64,000 nucleotides of DNA from Hungatella sp. UBA3048 (GTDB taxonomy: Bacteria; Bacillota; Clostridia; Lachnospirales; Lachnospiraceae). The stretch lies in assembly GCA_002367105.1 (NCBI GenBank), contig DFCS01000003.1, positions 214,352 to 278,351 of the forward strand, given 5' to 3'. Shown here one piece after another: positions 8,318 through 17,159 of this stretch. How positions within the stretch are numbered: the stretch's first letter is position 1; each line of letters begins with the position of its first letter. A program made the position numbers and the translations under genes. The notes under the pieces were generated by a model, which made no database searches, was not told the DNA's origin, and saw nothing but the letters and a program-made list of their open reading frames with translations.

Positions 8318-9523
8318 TTATTGAGAAGCCTTAATTGTCTCAACATAAACAGGGACTTTATTTTCTAGCCTTGCAACGGATACCTCATGCATCATATCAT
8401 TGTTCTCATCAGTTGTGATAACTCCGACAGGTACTGTAATGTCTTTCAGTTCTTCCATTGCCTTGCGAACAGACTCGCGATCCGCAGTACCTGCTTTCTC
8501 AATCGCTGACAGAAGGGCAACAGCGCCCCCATAATAGGATGCTGAAAATAATTCGGCAGGCACGTTGTATTTGCCTTCAAATGCTTCTACAAATTGCCGG
8601 GTGGACGGGGAGGTACTGCCTGATACAAAATCAGTTACTCCGTACCAGCCTTCAATCTGTTCTGCCTCGCACATATCAATAACCTGCGGCATTGTGACGC
8701 CCGGCGAACACACTACAGGTACATCAAGTCCAAGATCTTTAATCTGCCGTGCATGAATTGCCAGCTCCGGGTCATGTGTCCAGATCAACACTGCCTCTAC
8801 GCCGGCATTTTTCATTTTCATAATCTGCCCGGTAAAATCTTTATCATTGGTGTTATGTCCTTCGGATATGTATTCAATATTTTTTTCTTTACAGTATGCT
8901 CTGGCTGTTTCCTCACCGCCGGTTCCGAATTCATCGTTGTTATAAAACATCCCCACCTTTTTTGCACCAAGCTTCTCTACGGCATAGGTGGCGGCTACCT
9001 TTGCAAAAATTGCGTCGGAAGCACGGCAGCGGAACAAATACGGATTATCCAAAGTGGTGATCTGGGGTGTGGTTCCTCCGGTTATCGTAACCACACCTTT
9101 TTGGTTAATAACCTGTTCAATCGCCAGCGCATTCGTGCTGCGGTGCGGACCTACGATTCCTACGACACCTTCACCAATCAGTTTATTGGCACAGGTAACC
9201 GCCATGTCCTGAAGGGTCTGATCATCTTCTACCAGCAATTCCACTTGCCTGCCCAATATTCCGCCTTTTGCATTCGCTTCATCAACAGCCATCTGAACCG
9301 CCTGCTGCATTCTTAAACCATTTAAAGGATTGCTTCCCGTAAGCATTGCAATCAGACCAATTTTTATAGTACCGCCAAGATCTCCCGATGCATCAGTTGC
9401 CTGACCGCCTGCTGCTGAGCCGGGATCTGTCTTAAGAGCCGATTGATTTGAACTGTTACTGCTGCAGCCCGTTATTACAAGTGCTGCCGCTAACAATAAG
9501 CCCGCTAATTTATCCAATTTCAT
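8318..9523 (-). CDS. livJ: ABC transporter substrate-binding lipoprotein, LivJ type
   Basis: A 401-residue periplasmic-binding-fold lipoprotein. The start is ATG at 9523 after GGGAGGTG. A lipobox VITGC near residue 20 marks lipidation and anchoring outside the membrane, followed by a Ser/Gly/Asn-rich linker. The mature type I binding fold contains IKIGLIAMLTGSNPLNG, a stretch typical of HAAT receptors, and GVVGIVGPHRSTNALAI. It delivers substrate to LivHM. Ligand identity cannot be read from sequence; a hydroxyacid or related carboxylate is suggested by the downstream genes. It begins 23 bp after the dehydrogenase stop. Confidence 0.92.
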   Translation of the reverse strand: MKLDKLAGLLLAAALVITGCSSNSSNQSALKTDPGSAAGGQATDASGDLGGTIKIGLIAMLTGSNPLNGLRMQQAVQMAVDEANAKGGILGRQVELLVEDDQTLQDMAVTCANKLIGEGVVGIVGPHRSTNALAIEQVINQKGVVTITGGTTPQITTLDNPYLFRCRASDAIFAKVAATYAVEKLGAKKVGMFYNNDEFGTGGEETARAYCKEKNIEYISEGHNTNDKDFTGQIMKMKNAGVEAVLIWTHDPELAIHARQIKDLGLDVPVVCSPGVTMPQVIDMCEAEQIEGWYGVTDFVSGSTSPSTRQFVEAFEGKYNVPAELFSASYYGGAVALLSAIEKAGTADRESVRKAMEELKDITVPVGVITTDENNDMMHEVSVARLENKVPVYVETIKASQ

Positions 9524-9546
9524 AAAAACACCTCCCAATTATATTC

Positions 9547-10632
9547 TCATCTTACTATTATTTTAAAATTATCCTTAATTACTTTGTACAGAACCATATC
9601 ATCAGGTATCGTTTTTTTATGGGTATAATCGATTAACTCCTGTATCGCTTCGTCAGTCATACAAAATCCCATTTTTTCCATAGTATTTGGTATTCCCAGC
9701 TTCTCCATCATGTCTTTTGCTTTTAAAATCTCTGCCTCCGAAGCTCCGTTCACTGCCAGCTGTAAAGGTATGGCGAGTCCGACAATTTCCCCGTGAAGAT
9801 ATTTTTTCCTGACCTCCTTCTGCAGGCAGCACACGGCATCATAAAAATTATGGGCTACCGCCAATTGTTTTCCACCTGTTGACAGATTGGATATAAGACC
9901 GGTCAGCAAAAGATTCATACATACGATATCCTCTACATTCGCATCGCACTCTTTCCGGCTGACAGTATCCAAGGCTTCTCTTCCCTTCTCCATATATGAC
10001 CTGTATGTATAGTCAGCAATTATCGTTGCCACATCTGATGTAGATATTTTTCCTGTATTTCCCAGGTTTATCATGGTAAAAGCAAATTCCGGGCTTTTTG
10101 CCATTGCATCTGCAATGCCGGAAGCCAAGTACTTAGGCGGACAATTATTCACCGTAAAATCCAGGTCAACCAATACTGCACTTATTTCATGCTTCAGGAA
10201 CTGACTTTTTTCTACCGAGCCATCTTCCCCATAAGTAACATACAAGATGGCCACAGCCGCACAGGTAGCTGCCGAAGTCGGAACCGTAATGACCCTTTTA
10301 CCGGCTATATCACTGGCCCCTTTGGCAATATCAATACATCTTCCACCGCCCAGCCCAATGACTACATCTGCACCTTTTTCTAATACCTCCTTTGCCACGA
10401 GATTAAAACTTCTTTGTGTTGATGGTAAATCACAAAAATTGACAAAAAATTCAATATTACTGTTGTCCATAGATGTTTTAATCCGATCTTCCGTAAGCTG
10501 CCATACTGTTTCATCTGTCACAATACAGGCCCTTTTTCCCCAACTTGATACTTCACCTCCAATTAAGTTAATTGCACCGTGGTACTGAAAATATCTTCCG
10601 GCACCTATTTGAATACTATTGTTGTCAAACAA
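9547..10632 (-). CDS. Iron-containing alcohol dehydrogenase, GldA/HcxA type
   Basis: A 361-residue member of the glycerol dehydrogenase branch of the DHQS-like/Fe-ADH superfamily. NAD-binding motifs are VIGLGGGRCIDIAKG and TVPTSAATCAAV; likely metal ligands are the Asp in SGIADAMAKSPE and the His residues in VAHNFYDAV and KKYLHGEIVG. Length matches GldA and the hydroxycarboxylate dehydrogenase HcxA (YbdH). It starts with TTG at 10632 after AGGAGGG. As first gene of the operon it may interconvert a diol/hydroxyketone or a 2-oxoacid/2-hydroxyacid pair feeding the FAD-linked oxidase; which of these is unknown. Confidence 0.88.
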   Translation of the reverse strand: MFDNNSIQIGAGRYFQYHGAINLIGGEVSSWGKRACIVTDETVWQLTEDRIKTSMDNSNIEFFVNFCDLPSTQRSFNLVAKEVLEKGADVVIGLGGGRCIDIAKGASDIAGKRVITVPTSAATCAAVAILYVTYGEDGSVEKSQFLKHEISAVLVDLDFTVNNCPPKYLASGIADAMAKSPEFAFTMINLGNTGKISTSDVATIIADYTYRSYMEKGREALDTVSRKECDANVEDIVCMNLLLTGLISNLSTGGKQLAVAHNFYDAVCCLQKEVRKKYLHGEIVGLAIPLQLAVNGASEAEILKAKDMMEKLGIPNTMEKMGFCMTDEAIQELIDYTHKKTIPDDMVLYKVIKDNFKIIVR

Positions 10633-10727
10633 GTCAATCCCTCCTGTTTTAATTTACTTGAGAGTGGTTAGAAATTATAAAATCAGCGGAATTTATATCT
10701 TGTTTGCATTTAGATCGGTTATTATAA

Positions 10728-10743
10728 TATTTAATTTTAAATA
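10728..10743. promoter_or_regulatory. AT-rich palindrome in the operon promoter region
   Basis: TATTTA-ATTT-TAAATA lies about 95 bases upstream of the dehydrogenase start, next to a TATAAT-like hexamer on the minus strand. It resembles the palindrome upstream of the left GntR gene and a third at 11517-11531. Candidate operator for one or both GntR regulators; inferred only. Confidence 0.35.
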
Positions 10744-10788
10744 AAAAATTTTTTTATTCTTAAAAAAAACAAGTACTTCTACTTATTT

Positions 10789-11451
10789 TTAATATACCAA
10801 GTCCATTTCTTTATATATTGCAATGATCTGGTCACCTACATTACTCACATGTTTATCCAGAATTTCAAGCACTTTCTCTTCGTCAAAATTCTCAAGGGCA
10901 TTTATCAGTGCTTCATGCTCTACGATAGCCACGTTCTGCTTGCGGATCCTGGCCGTCATAATAACATAGCTGGATACTAAAAAACGGCCCTGAACCATCT
11001 TATAAATATCGGAAAGACAAGAATTATCTGCAGCATCTACCATAATTCGATGAAAAAGTAAATCTGAGCTGCAGGACTTAACATAATTATCCTGCTTGTA
11101 ATATCGGTCACAATCCAGGATCGCTTTTCTCATTTGAGGAAACTGAGAACTGCTTTTTGACATACATATACTTTTCACAGCTTCTCTTTCCAGAAAAAAG
11201 CGTGTTTGACACGTATCACGGATCTCTTTTTCGTTATACTGGGGAACACCGACCCGCCCATTAACACCAATCGTCAGAATTCTCTCTTTATCCAAAAGCT
11301 TAACCGCCTGCACAATCGGGGTACGGCTGACGCCATAACGCTCAACCAGCTCATTAAATGAAAGCTTCTGTCCCGGCATATATTCTCCGGCAATGAGACT
11401 GTCCTTGATTTTTTCATAAACTATAATATCCAAATTTTTTTTGATTGACAA
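10789..11451 (-). CDS. GntR-family transcriptional regulator, FCD type (paralogue of the left-end regulator)
   Basis: A 220-residue FCD-type GntR regulator. The start TTG at 11451 is chosen because the protein then aligns with its paralogue (LSIKKNLDIIVYEKIKDSL against LRVKTNLDVIIYDHIVDSL) and AAAGGGG lies 8 bases upstream; an in-frame ATG at 11469 is possible. The winged helix carries GVSRTPIVQAVKLLDKE, and the C-terminal helical domain spans about residues 80-215. It lies immediately upstream of the dehydrogenase/transporter operon on the same strand and is the most likely local regulator. A weak hairpin with T-run (about 10763-10785) may end its transcript. Confidence 0.9.
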   Translation of the reverse strand: MSIKKNLDIIVYEKIKDSLIAGEYMPGQKLSFNELVERYGVSRTPIVQAVKLLDKERILTIGVNGRVGVPQYNEKEIRDTCQTRFFLEREAVKSICMSKSSSQFPQMRKAILDCDRYYKQDNYVKSCSSDLLFHRIMVDAADNSCLSDIYKMVQGRFLVSSYVIMTARIRKQNVAIVEHEALINALENFDEEKVLEILDKHVSNVGDQIIAIYKEMDLVY

Positions 11452-11551
11452 AATCATTACCCCTTTCATTTAATCCATAAGTACATGATATAGTAAATAA
11501 GAATAAAAATCAATATAAAATTTAAAATTTTTTATGTAAAATTTTATTTTT

Positions 11552-11590
11552 AAATAAAGGAAAGGGTGAAGCCCCAATACGGCTTCACCC
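11552..11590 (-). terminator. Terminator of the mcs-clpC-radA operon
   Basis: Arms GGGTGAAGCC (11564-11573) and GGCTTCACCC (11581-11590), followed on the minus strand by TTTCCTTTATTT. It overlaps the radA stop codon and separates the heat-shock operon from the AT-rich block to its left. Confidence 0.85.
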
Positions 11591-12982
11591 CATAACCTTC
11601 CCAATTGCTTCTCTTACATTCCCAACTCCAATCAGGCGCATCCCTTCAACCTTCCCCATCTTTTCCAGGGAAATCTCCGGCATCACGCAGGTATCAAATC
11701 CCAGCTTCTTTGCCTCATTCACTCTTTGCTGGGCCATGGACACAGCCCGAACCTCTCCTGCCAATCCCACTTCCCCAAAAATAATGGTTTTCGGGTTCAC
11801 AGCCTTATCCTTCATGCTGGATACAATAGCCATAAGTATAGCCAGATCCAGCGCAGGTTCATTCATCCGCAAGCCTCCTGTAATATTCACATAAGCATCA
11901 AAATGTGATAAGTCATAATGGCACCGTTTTTCCAATACAGCCATTAATAAATTCACCCGGTTATAATCCGTACCGGCTGCAGTACGCCTTGGCATACCAA
12001 AAGCTGTGGGAGTGACCAGGGCCTGTACTTCCAACAGCATGGGCCTGGTACCTTCCATAGAACAGGCTACTACAGCACCGGATGCATCCTCCGGCCTCCC
12101 GCTGAGCATGTATTCCGAAGGATTCTTCACCTCGGAAAGACCGCTCTCAACCATTTCAAAAACCCCGATCTCATTGGTGGAACCAAAACGGTTCTTCACT
12201 CCCCGAATGATCCGGTAAGAAGCGCTCCTATCTCCTTCAAAATACAAAACCGTATCAACCATATGCTCTAGGACTCTGGGACCGGCCACCACACCTTCTT
12301 TTGTCACATGACCTACAATGAATATAGCGATTCCCGCTCCCTTGGCGATCTGAAGCAGGATATTGGTGGATTCCCTCACCTGGCTTACGCTTCCAGGGGC
12401 AGAAGAAATCTCTTCCCGGAACATGGTTTGTATGGAATCAATGATCACTACATCGGGCTTTTCTTCTCCAATGGCGCTTTCAATCAGCTCCAGGCTGGTT
12501 TCACAAAGAAATAATAAATCCCCCCTCACTTCCCCGATCCGGTTTGCCCGCAGTTTAATCTGCTTTAAGGATTCTTCTCCTGATATGTAAAGCACCTTCC
12601 TGTTGCCGGCTGCCAGATTGCGGCATACCTGCAAAAGAAGGGTGGATTTTCCAATGCCAGGGTCACCGCCTACCAGTACAAGAGAGCCTTTGACAACGCC
12701 CCCTCCCAGAACACGGTCCAGTTCCTCATATCCTGTTTTCATACGGTCCTGTTCATCTAAATGAATTTCAGACAACCGGGCAGGCTTGACATTCAAGAAT
12801 TGTTTCCCGGCATTTCCCTCTCCCCCTGCTCCGATTCCCCGCTTGGACGCAGGTTCCTTTTTAACGGAAAGCTCCTCAACAAATGTATTCCATTCCTTAC
12901 AGCCCGGGCACTGTCCCAGCCATTTCGCAGATTCATATCCGCATTCCTTACAGAAAAATGCGGTTGTTTTCCCTTTTGCCAT
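11585..12982 (-). CDS. radA: DNA repair protein RadA
   Basis: A 465-residue RecA-related helicase that helps process recombination intermediates by extending D-loops. The start is ATG at 12982 (MAKGKTTAFFCKECG), after AGGAGG. Domains in order: an N-terminal zinc finger CxxC...CPGC (residues about 11-28), a RecA-like ATPase with Walker A GGDPGIGKST and the RadA-specific KNRFG motif, and a C-terminal Lon-protease-like domain with GGLRMNEPALDLAI. It lies last in the mcsA-mcsB-clpC locus, as in many Firmicutes, although an independent gene with its own terminator separates it from clpC. Confidence 0.97.
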   Translation of the reverse strand: MAKGKTTAFFCKECGYESAKWLGQCPGCKEWNTFVEELSVKKEPASKRGIGAGGEGNAGKQFLNVKPARLSEIHLDEQDRMKTGYEELDRVLGGGVVKGSLVLVGGDPGIGKSTLLLQVCRNLAAGNRKVLYISGEESLKQIKLRANRIGEVRGDLLFLCETSLELIESAIGEEKPDVVIIDSIQTMFREEISSAPGSVSQVRESTNILLQIAKGAGIAIFIVGHVTKEGVVAGPRVLEHMVDTVLYFEGDRSASYRIIRGVKNRFGSTNEIGVFEMVESGLSEVKNPSEYMLSGRPEDASGAVVACSMEGTRPMLLEVQALVTPTAFGMPRRTAAGTDYNRVNLLMAVLEKRCHYDLSHFDAYVNITGGLRMNEPALDLAILMAIVSSMKDKAVNPKTIIFGEVGLAGEVRAVSMAQQRVNEAKKLGFDTCVMPEISLEKMGKVEGMRLIGVGNVREAIGKVMG

Positions 12983-13090
12983 GGGATTTTCCTCCTGACT
13001 TAAGAAAAACACGCTATGCGGGCTTTTCTTAGCTTCCGTGGCAATCGTCCAATGAATATTAAAGCATATCCGCCCGGCTCATGTCCACGC

Positions 13091-13132
13091 AAAAAATCTG
13101 GGCCCGGCTCTTTATAAAAGGGCCGAACCCAG
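13091..13132 (-). terminator. Terminator of the small conserved gene downstream of clpC
   Basis: CTGGGTTCGGC and GCCGGGCCCAG arms (13098-13132, some G-U pairs) followed on the minus strand by ATTTTTT. radA therefore probably has its own promoter within 12983-13090. Confidence 0.8.
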
Positions 13133-13144
13133 CTTCTCATCCTG

Positions 13145-13558
13145 TTATCTTCGTTTGATCTTCACTGCTACAGGTGCTCCCTCATTCAGTTCCACGCTGA
13201 TGGACAGCTTTCCGCTCATGTTGGTTCTCATGCCACCCACGGCAGCATCATCCACATAAACCTCGTATTCGGTATCCTCTGCCAGCTGAACGGTCAGCTG
13301 GGCATCCTTGTCACCTTCTACTAAAAAACCCACCCCATCATCGGATACGGTGAAATTCATGGCAGCGGTTCCCGGTACGGATTCGTATACGAACATGCCG
13401 TTTCTTTCAAGCTTGGTTATCTCGTAAAAAGTCTTAACTTTATATAAATCACCATCGTGTTCAAAATCTTGTAATTTTGACTTTGTCTTTAATTTGTAAT
13501 TTCCAAAACTGATTGTCCCGTCTTGCTCTGAGCGGATTAAATCTTCAATTACCGGCAT
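13145..13558 (-). CDS. Conserved hypothetical protein between clpC and radA
   Basis: A 137-residue, probably cytoplasmic protein with no signal peptide or membrane segment. It is rich in beta-strand-like alternation with many acidic residues (for example TVSDDGVGFLVEGDKDA) and ends in a basic KIKRR. It begins MPVIEDLIRSEQDG, with AGGAGGGCAAACC upstream. I do not recognise a domain; similar Lachnospiraceae proteins are sometimes labelled endosialidase, for which I see no catalytic evidence. It has its own terminator and a TATAAT-like element upstream (near 13636), so it is probably monocistronic. Confidence 0.75.
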   Translation of the reverse strand: MPVIEDLIRSEQDGTISFGNYKLKTKSKLQDFEHDGDLYKVKTFYEITKLERNGMFVYESVPGTAAMNFTVSDDGVGFLVEGDKDAQLTVQLAEDTEYEVYVDDAAVGGMRTNMSGKLSISVELNEGAPVAVKIKRR

Positions 13559-13660
13559 TGGTTTGCCCTCCTAGTATTTTGTTTACTTATCCTTTTTTAA
13601 GGCGATGAACGAATGATCTCGCTTGTAGCTATTATACACGAATTGATATAAAATGGCTAG

Positions 13661-16111
13661 TTATTTTACCAGCTCACTGACAGAAAATTTTAGTCCGTCC
13701 TCACCTGCGGTCACAAGTACATTATCCCCTGTTTTTACCGTTCCATTTAAGATCTCTTCTGCCAGCTTATCCTCCAGGCAGTTCTGAATGGTACGCCTTA
13801 ACGGTCTTGCACCGTATTTCTGATCATAGCCCTTATTGATCAGGTATTCCTTGGCATCCTCTCCGATATCCAGGGTGATGCTCATCTGTTCCGATGTCCG
13901 TTTCATTATATCCTTCATCATGATCGTCACAATATCCTTCATGTGAATCTTATTTAACGTATGGAATACAATGATTTCATCGATCCTGTTAATAAATTCA
14001 GGTTTGAACAGACGCTTTACTTCCTCCATTACCCGTTCCTTCATGATCTTATAATCAGCCTTTTCATCCGCAGCTGCACCAAAGCCCAGACGTTTGGGTG
14101 ATATGATGTTCTCTGCTCCTGCATTGGAGGTCATGATGATGATGGTATTCTTAAAATCAATCTTCCTTCCCTGGGCATCTGTAATATGTCCGTCGTCCAG
14201 TACCTGAAGCAGAATATTGAACACATCAGGGTGAGCCTTTTCGATTTCATCGAACAGGATGACGGAATAGGGATTCCTGCGGACCTTTTCACTGAGCTGT
14301 CCGCCTTCATCATAGCCTACGTATCCTGGCGGTGAGCCGATCATTTTGGAAACGCTGTGCTTCTCCATATACTCAGACATGTCTACCCGGATCAAAGCAT
14401 TGTCCGTTCCGAACATGGCTTCGGAAAGAGCCTTGGATAACTCGGTTTTTCCCACGCCCGTAGGTCCTAAAAACAGGAAGGAGCCAATGGGGCGCCTGGG
14501 GTCCTTAAGTCCCACTCTCCCCCGTCGTATGGCCTTTGATACAGCGGTAACCGCTTCCTCCTGGCCGATTACCCTCTCATGGAGGATGGCTTCCAGATTG
14601 CGGAGGCGTTCACTCTCTCCCTCTTCCAGCTTTCTTACGGGGATCTTGGTCCAGCTGGATACCACATCAGCGATCTCTCCCTCATCAACTATAAGGTTCT
14701 TTGATGTTTTTTCCTTTTGCCAGCGTTCCCGGATCTTCTCTATCTTTTCCCGCTTCTTTTCCTGCTTCTTCTTAATGGTTCCTGCCTTTTCGTAAGCCTC
14801 GGCTTTAATGGCTGCTTCCTTCTGATCCTCCAGCTGCTCGATCTCAGCTTCCAGTTCCTTAATTTCCCCCGGTTCTACAAATGTGGTCAGGCGTACCTTG
14901 GAAGAAGCTTCGTCAATGACATCAATGGCCTTATCCGGAAGGAAACGGTCATTGATATACCTGGAAGACAGCTTTACGGCAGCCTTTAAGGCATCGTCTG
15001 TAATGGTTACTCTATGATGATCCTCATACCGGCCTTTCAGTCCTCTTAATATGCTGACAGCAGCCTCTTCCGATGGCTCCTCTACCGTAACCGGCTGGAA
15101 ACGCCGTTCCAGGGCAGAGTCCTTCTCAATATATTTGCGGTACTCTTCAATGGTGGTAGCGCCGATCAGCTGCAATTCCCCTCTTGCCAGAGAGGGCTTT
15201 AAGATATTAGAGGCGTCAATGGCTCCCTCCGCTCCTCCTGCACCGATAATCGTATGGATCTCATCGATGAAGAGAAGAACTTCCCCATCATCGATCACTT
15301 CGGCAATTACCTTTTTAATTCTTTCTTCAAATTCTCCCCTGTATTTGGAGCCGGCTACCATGCCGGATAAATCCAGGGTCAGAAGCCTCTTGCCTTCAAT
15401 GGTTTCAGGCACGTCACCTTCTGCTATCATCTGGGCCAGGCCTTCCACAACTGCGGTTTTCCCCACTCCAGGCTCTCCGATGAGACATGGATTATTCTTA
15501 GTCCTACGGCTCAGTATCTGGATCAGACGCTTGATCTCCGACTCTCTTCCGATGACCGGATCAAGCTTTCCCTGTACTGCAAGCTCCGTTAAATCTCTGC
15601 TGTAACTGTCAAGAGTGGGTGTACTGCCTTTTGACTTTGGTGATTTCATGAGCTCTTCCTTATTGGCTGGGGCATCCTCTCCCATGGCTGACAGCACATC
15701 AATGTAAAGCTTTTGAATGCTAATTCCTATGGTATTTAAAAGCCTGGAAGCGACGCAGTCATTGTCACGGATTATGGAAATGAGCAAATGCTCCGTACCG
15801 ATTAAGTTTGCCTTAAACCGCACGGCTTCCCGGTAGCTGTTCTCCAGTACCCTTCTGGCACCCGGAGTATACCCGCTGTCTTCTTTTAACCGGACTGCCT
15901 GATCAGGAGCGATCAGCTGGCTGATCAGGTTTAAAACCTTTTCCTCTTTTACACCATTCTCTTCCAGAACTCTGGAAGCTACTCCGCTGCCCTCTTCTAA
16001 AAGCCCGATCAATAAGTGTTCCGTTCCCACATAGCTGTGGCCGAGTCGTTCCGCTGCCTGAACGGCCAGGTTAATGGCTGTCCTGGCCTTTGTTGTAAAT
16101 CTGTCTATCAT
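13661..16111 (-). CDS. clpC: AAA+ unfoldase ClpC
   Basis: An 816-residue Hsp100 ATPase that unfolds proteins, including phospho-arginine-tagged ones, for ClpP. The start ATG at 16111 (MIDRFTTKART) follows AGGAGG; the longer frame reads into mcsB. Domains: an N-terminal double Clp-N repeat, AAA domain 1 (GEPGVGKT; LFIDEIHTIIGAGG), a UVR-like/coiled middle domain rich in Lys/Glu, AAA domain 2 (GPTGVGKT; ILFDEIEKAHPDVFN) and a D2-small domain with GARPLRR. The ClpP-binding loop should lie in AAA2. It is 16 bp downstream of mcsB, its adaptor/kinase. Confidence 0.97.
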   Translation of the reverse strand: MIDRFTTKARTAINLAVQAAERLGHSYVGTEHLLIGLLEEGSGVASRVLEENGVKEEKVLNLISQLIAPDQAVRLKEDSGYTPGARRVLENSYREAVRFKANLIGTEHLLISIIRDNDCVASRLLNTIGISIQKLYIDVLSAMGEDAPANKEELMKSPKSKGSTPTLDSYSRDLTELAVQGKLDPVIGRESEIKRLIQILSRRTKNNPCLIGEPGVGKTAVVEGLAQMIAEGDVPETIEGKRLLTLDLSGMVAGSKYRGEFEERIKKVIAEVIDDGEVLLFIDEIHTIIGAGGAEGAIDASNILKPSLARGELQLIGATTIEEYRKYIEKDSALERRFQPVTVEEPSEEAAVSILRGLKGRYEDHHRVTITDDALKAAVKLSSRYINDRFLPDKAIDVIDEASSKVRLTTFVEPGEIKELEAEIEQLEDQKEAAIKAEAYEKAGTIKKKQEKKREKIEKIRERWQKEKTSKNLIVDEGEIADVVSSWTKIPVRKLEEGESERLRNLEAILHERVIGQEEAVTAVSKAIRRGRVGLKDPRRPIGSFLFLGPTGVGKTELSKALSEAMFGTDNALIRVDMSEYMEKHSVSKMIGSPPGYVGYDEGGQLSEKVRRNPYSVILFDEIEKAHPDVFNILLQVLDDGHITDAQGRKIDFKNTIIIMTSNAGAENIISPKRLGFGAAADEKADYKIMKERVMEEVKRLFKPEFINRIDEIIVFHTLNKIHMKDIVTIMMKDIMKRTSEQMSITLDIGEDAKEYLINKGYDQKYGARPLRRTIQNCLEDKLAEEILNGTVKTGDNVLVTAGEDGLKFSVSELVK

Positions 16112-16127
16112 AAATGCAATCCTCCTG

Positions 16128-17159
16128 TCATAGTTCCGGTAATTCTTTCCGGATAAATTCCGCCCTGGCTCCATCCAGTTCTTCCTTGCTTAATGGGCGG
16201 TCTGAAAGCTTCTGCAGATTCGCCGGCTGGATTCCAAGCATCAAGCGGTAGACGGAAAAATCTTCCTCCGTATGGATCAGGCCGTCTGCCAGCCCTGCCA
16301 TGATCTGTGATAGGAAAATCATAGCATCCCTGGAAGTCAGCCGTCTGGAGTATTTTAATACCCCATAGGATTTGTAAACTTCATCCTCTCTCTCATCCCT
16401 GTGCCTCTGGAGAGAAAGCTTCCTCACCTGAAACTCCTGATTGGTCAGCTGGATCGCGGCTTTTGTAACGGTATCAATAATTTCCCGCTCCGTCTGACCC
16501 AGGGTTTTCTGGTTTGATATCTCATAAAGAGAACCAAAATTCTCGTCCCTCTCCCCATGGACACCCCGGACAGAAGCTCCGAAGCGGCCCATATCGCTGA
16601 TAAGCCCCTGGAACTTTTTCCCCTGGGACAGCATAGGAAGATGAACCACCACCGATGCCCTTAAACCGGTCCCCATATTCGTGGGAAACGAGGTGAGATA
16701 CCCGTAACGGTCATCAAATGCATAAGCAAACCGTTCATTGATATAATCATCAATTTTATCTGCCCTTTCCCAAAGCTCCTCTAAGTGAAGGCCCATCTGG
16801 AGAAGCTGGATCCTGATGTGATCATCGCAGTTAAGCACGATGCCGGTGTCTTCATTCTCTGAGATTAAAATACCGGCAGGTTTTTTGCTTAAAACAGCTG
16901 CGGAATTAAGGGCTCTCCGCTCCTTAAGGGCCACCCGGTCCAGCTCTTCCAAGTCCGAAAGCATGGAAAATTCAAAATTCCGGCCTTCTTCCTTGCCCAA
17001 ATCCTTTAAGCCGAACTCCAGCCTGCGGACCATCTCATCGCCTTCTTTTTCACTAAGCGCAGAAGGAAACCGGTAATCCTGCCAGTTTCTTACCAGACGG
17101 ATCCGGCTGCTTATCATTAAAGGCCGACCAGTGTCCTTCTGTTCAAACCATCTAAGCAT
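16128..17159 (-). CDS. mcsB: Protein arginine kinase McsB
   Basis: A 343-residue phosphagen-kinase-fold enzyme that phosphorylates arginines on damaged proteins, marking them for ClpCP. Visible motifs include ISSRIRLVRNW near the N-terminus (nucleotide-binding arginines), the NCDDHIRIQ catalytic region with the family cysteine, FPTNMGTGLRASVVVHLP, and RGVHGE of the kinase core. ATG at 17159 is preferred because AAGGA lies 10 bases upstream; it overlaps the mcsA end by 8 bp. McsA is its activator. Confidence 0.95.
   Translation of the reverse strand: MLRWFEQKDTGRPLMISSRIRLVRNWQDYRFPSALSEKEGDEMVRRLEFGLKDLGKEEGRNFEFSMLSDLEELDRVALKERRALNSAAVLSKKPAGILISENEDTGIVLNCDDHIRIQLLQMGLHLEELWERADKIDDYINERFAYAFDDRYGYLTSFPTNMGTGLRASVVVHLPMLSQGKKFQGLISDMGRFGASVRGVHGERDENFGSLYEISNQKTLGQTEREIIDTVTKAAIQLTNQEFQVRKLSLQRHRDEREDEVYKSYGVLKYSRRLTSRDAMIFLSQIMAGLADGLIHTEEDFSVYRLMLGIQPANLQKLSDRPLSKEELDGARAEFIRKELPEL

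Noticed and set aside
193..11451. Whole AT-rich block as an integrative element
   Set aside because: No integrase, attachment repeats or mobilisation genes are visible in the window; only the group II intron is a mobile element there.
15051..15605. 184-codon plus-strand ORF within clpC
   Set aside because: Long only because of codon bias on the opposite strand; no ribosome binding site and no recognisable domain, while clpC is unambiguous.
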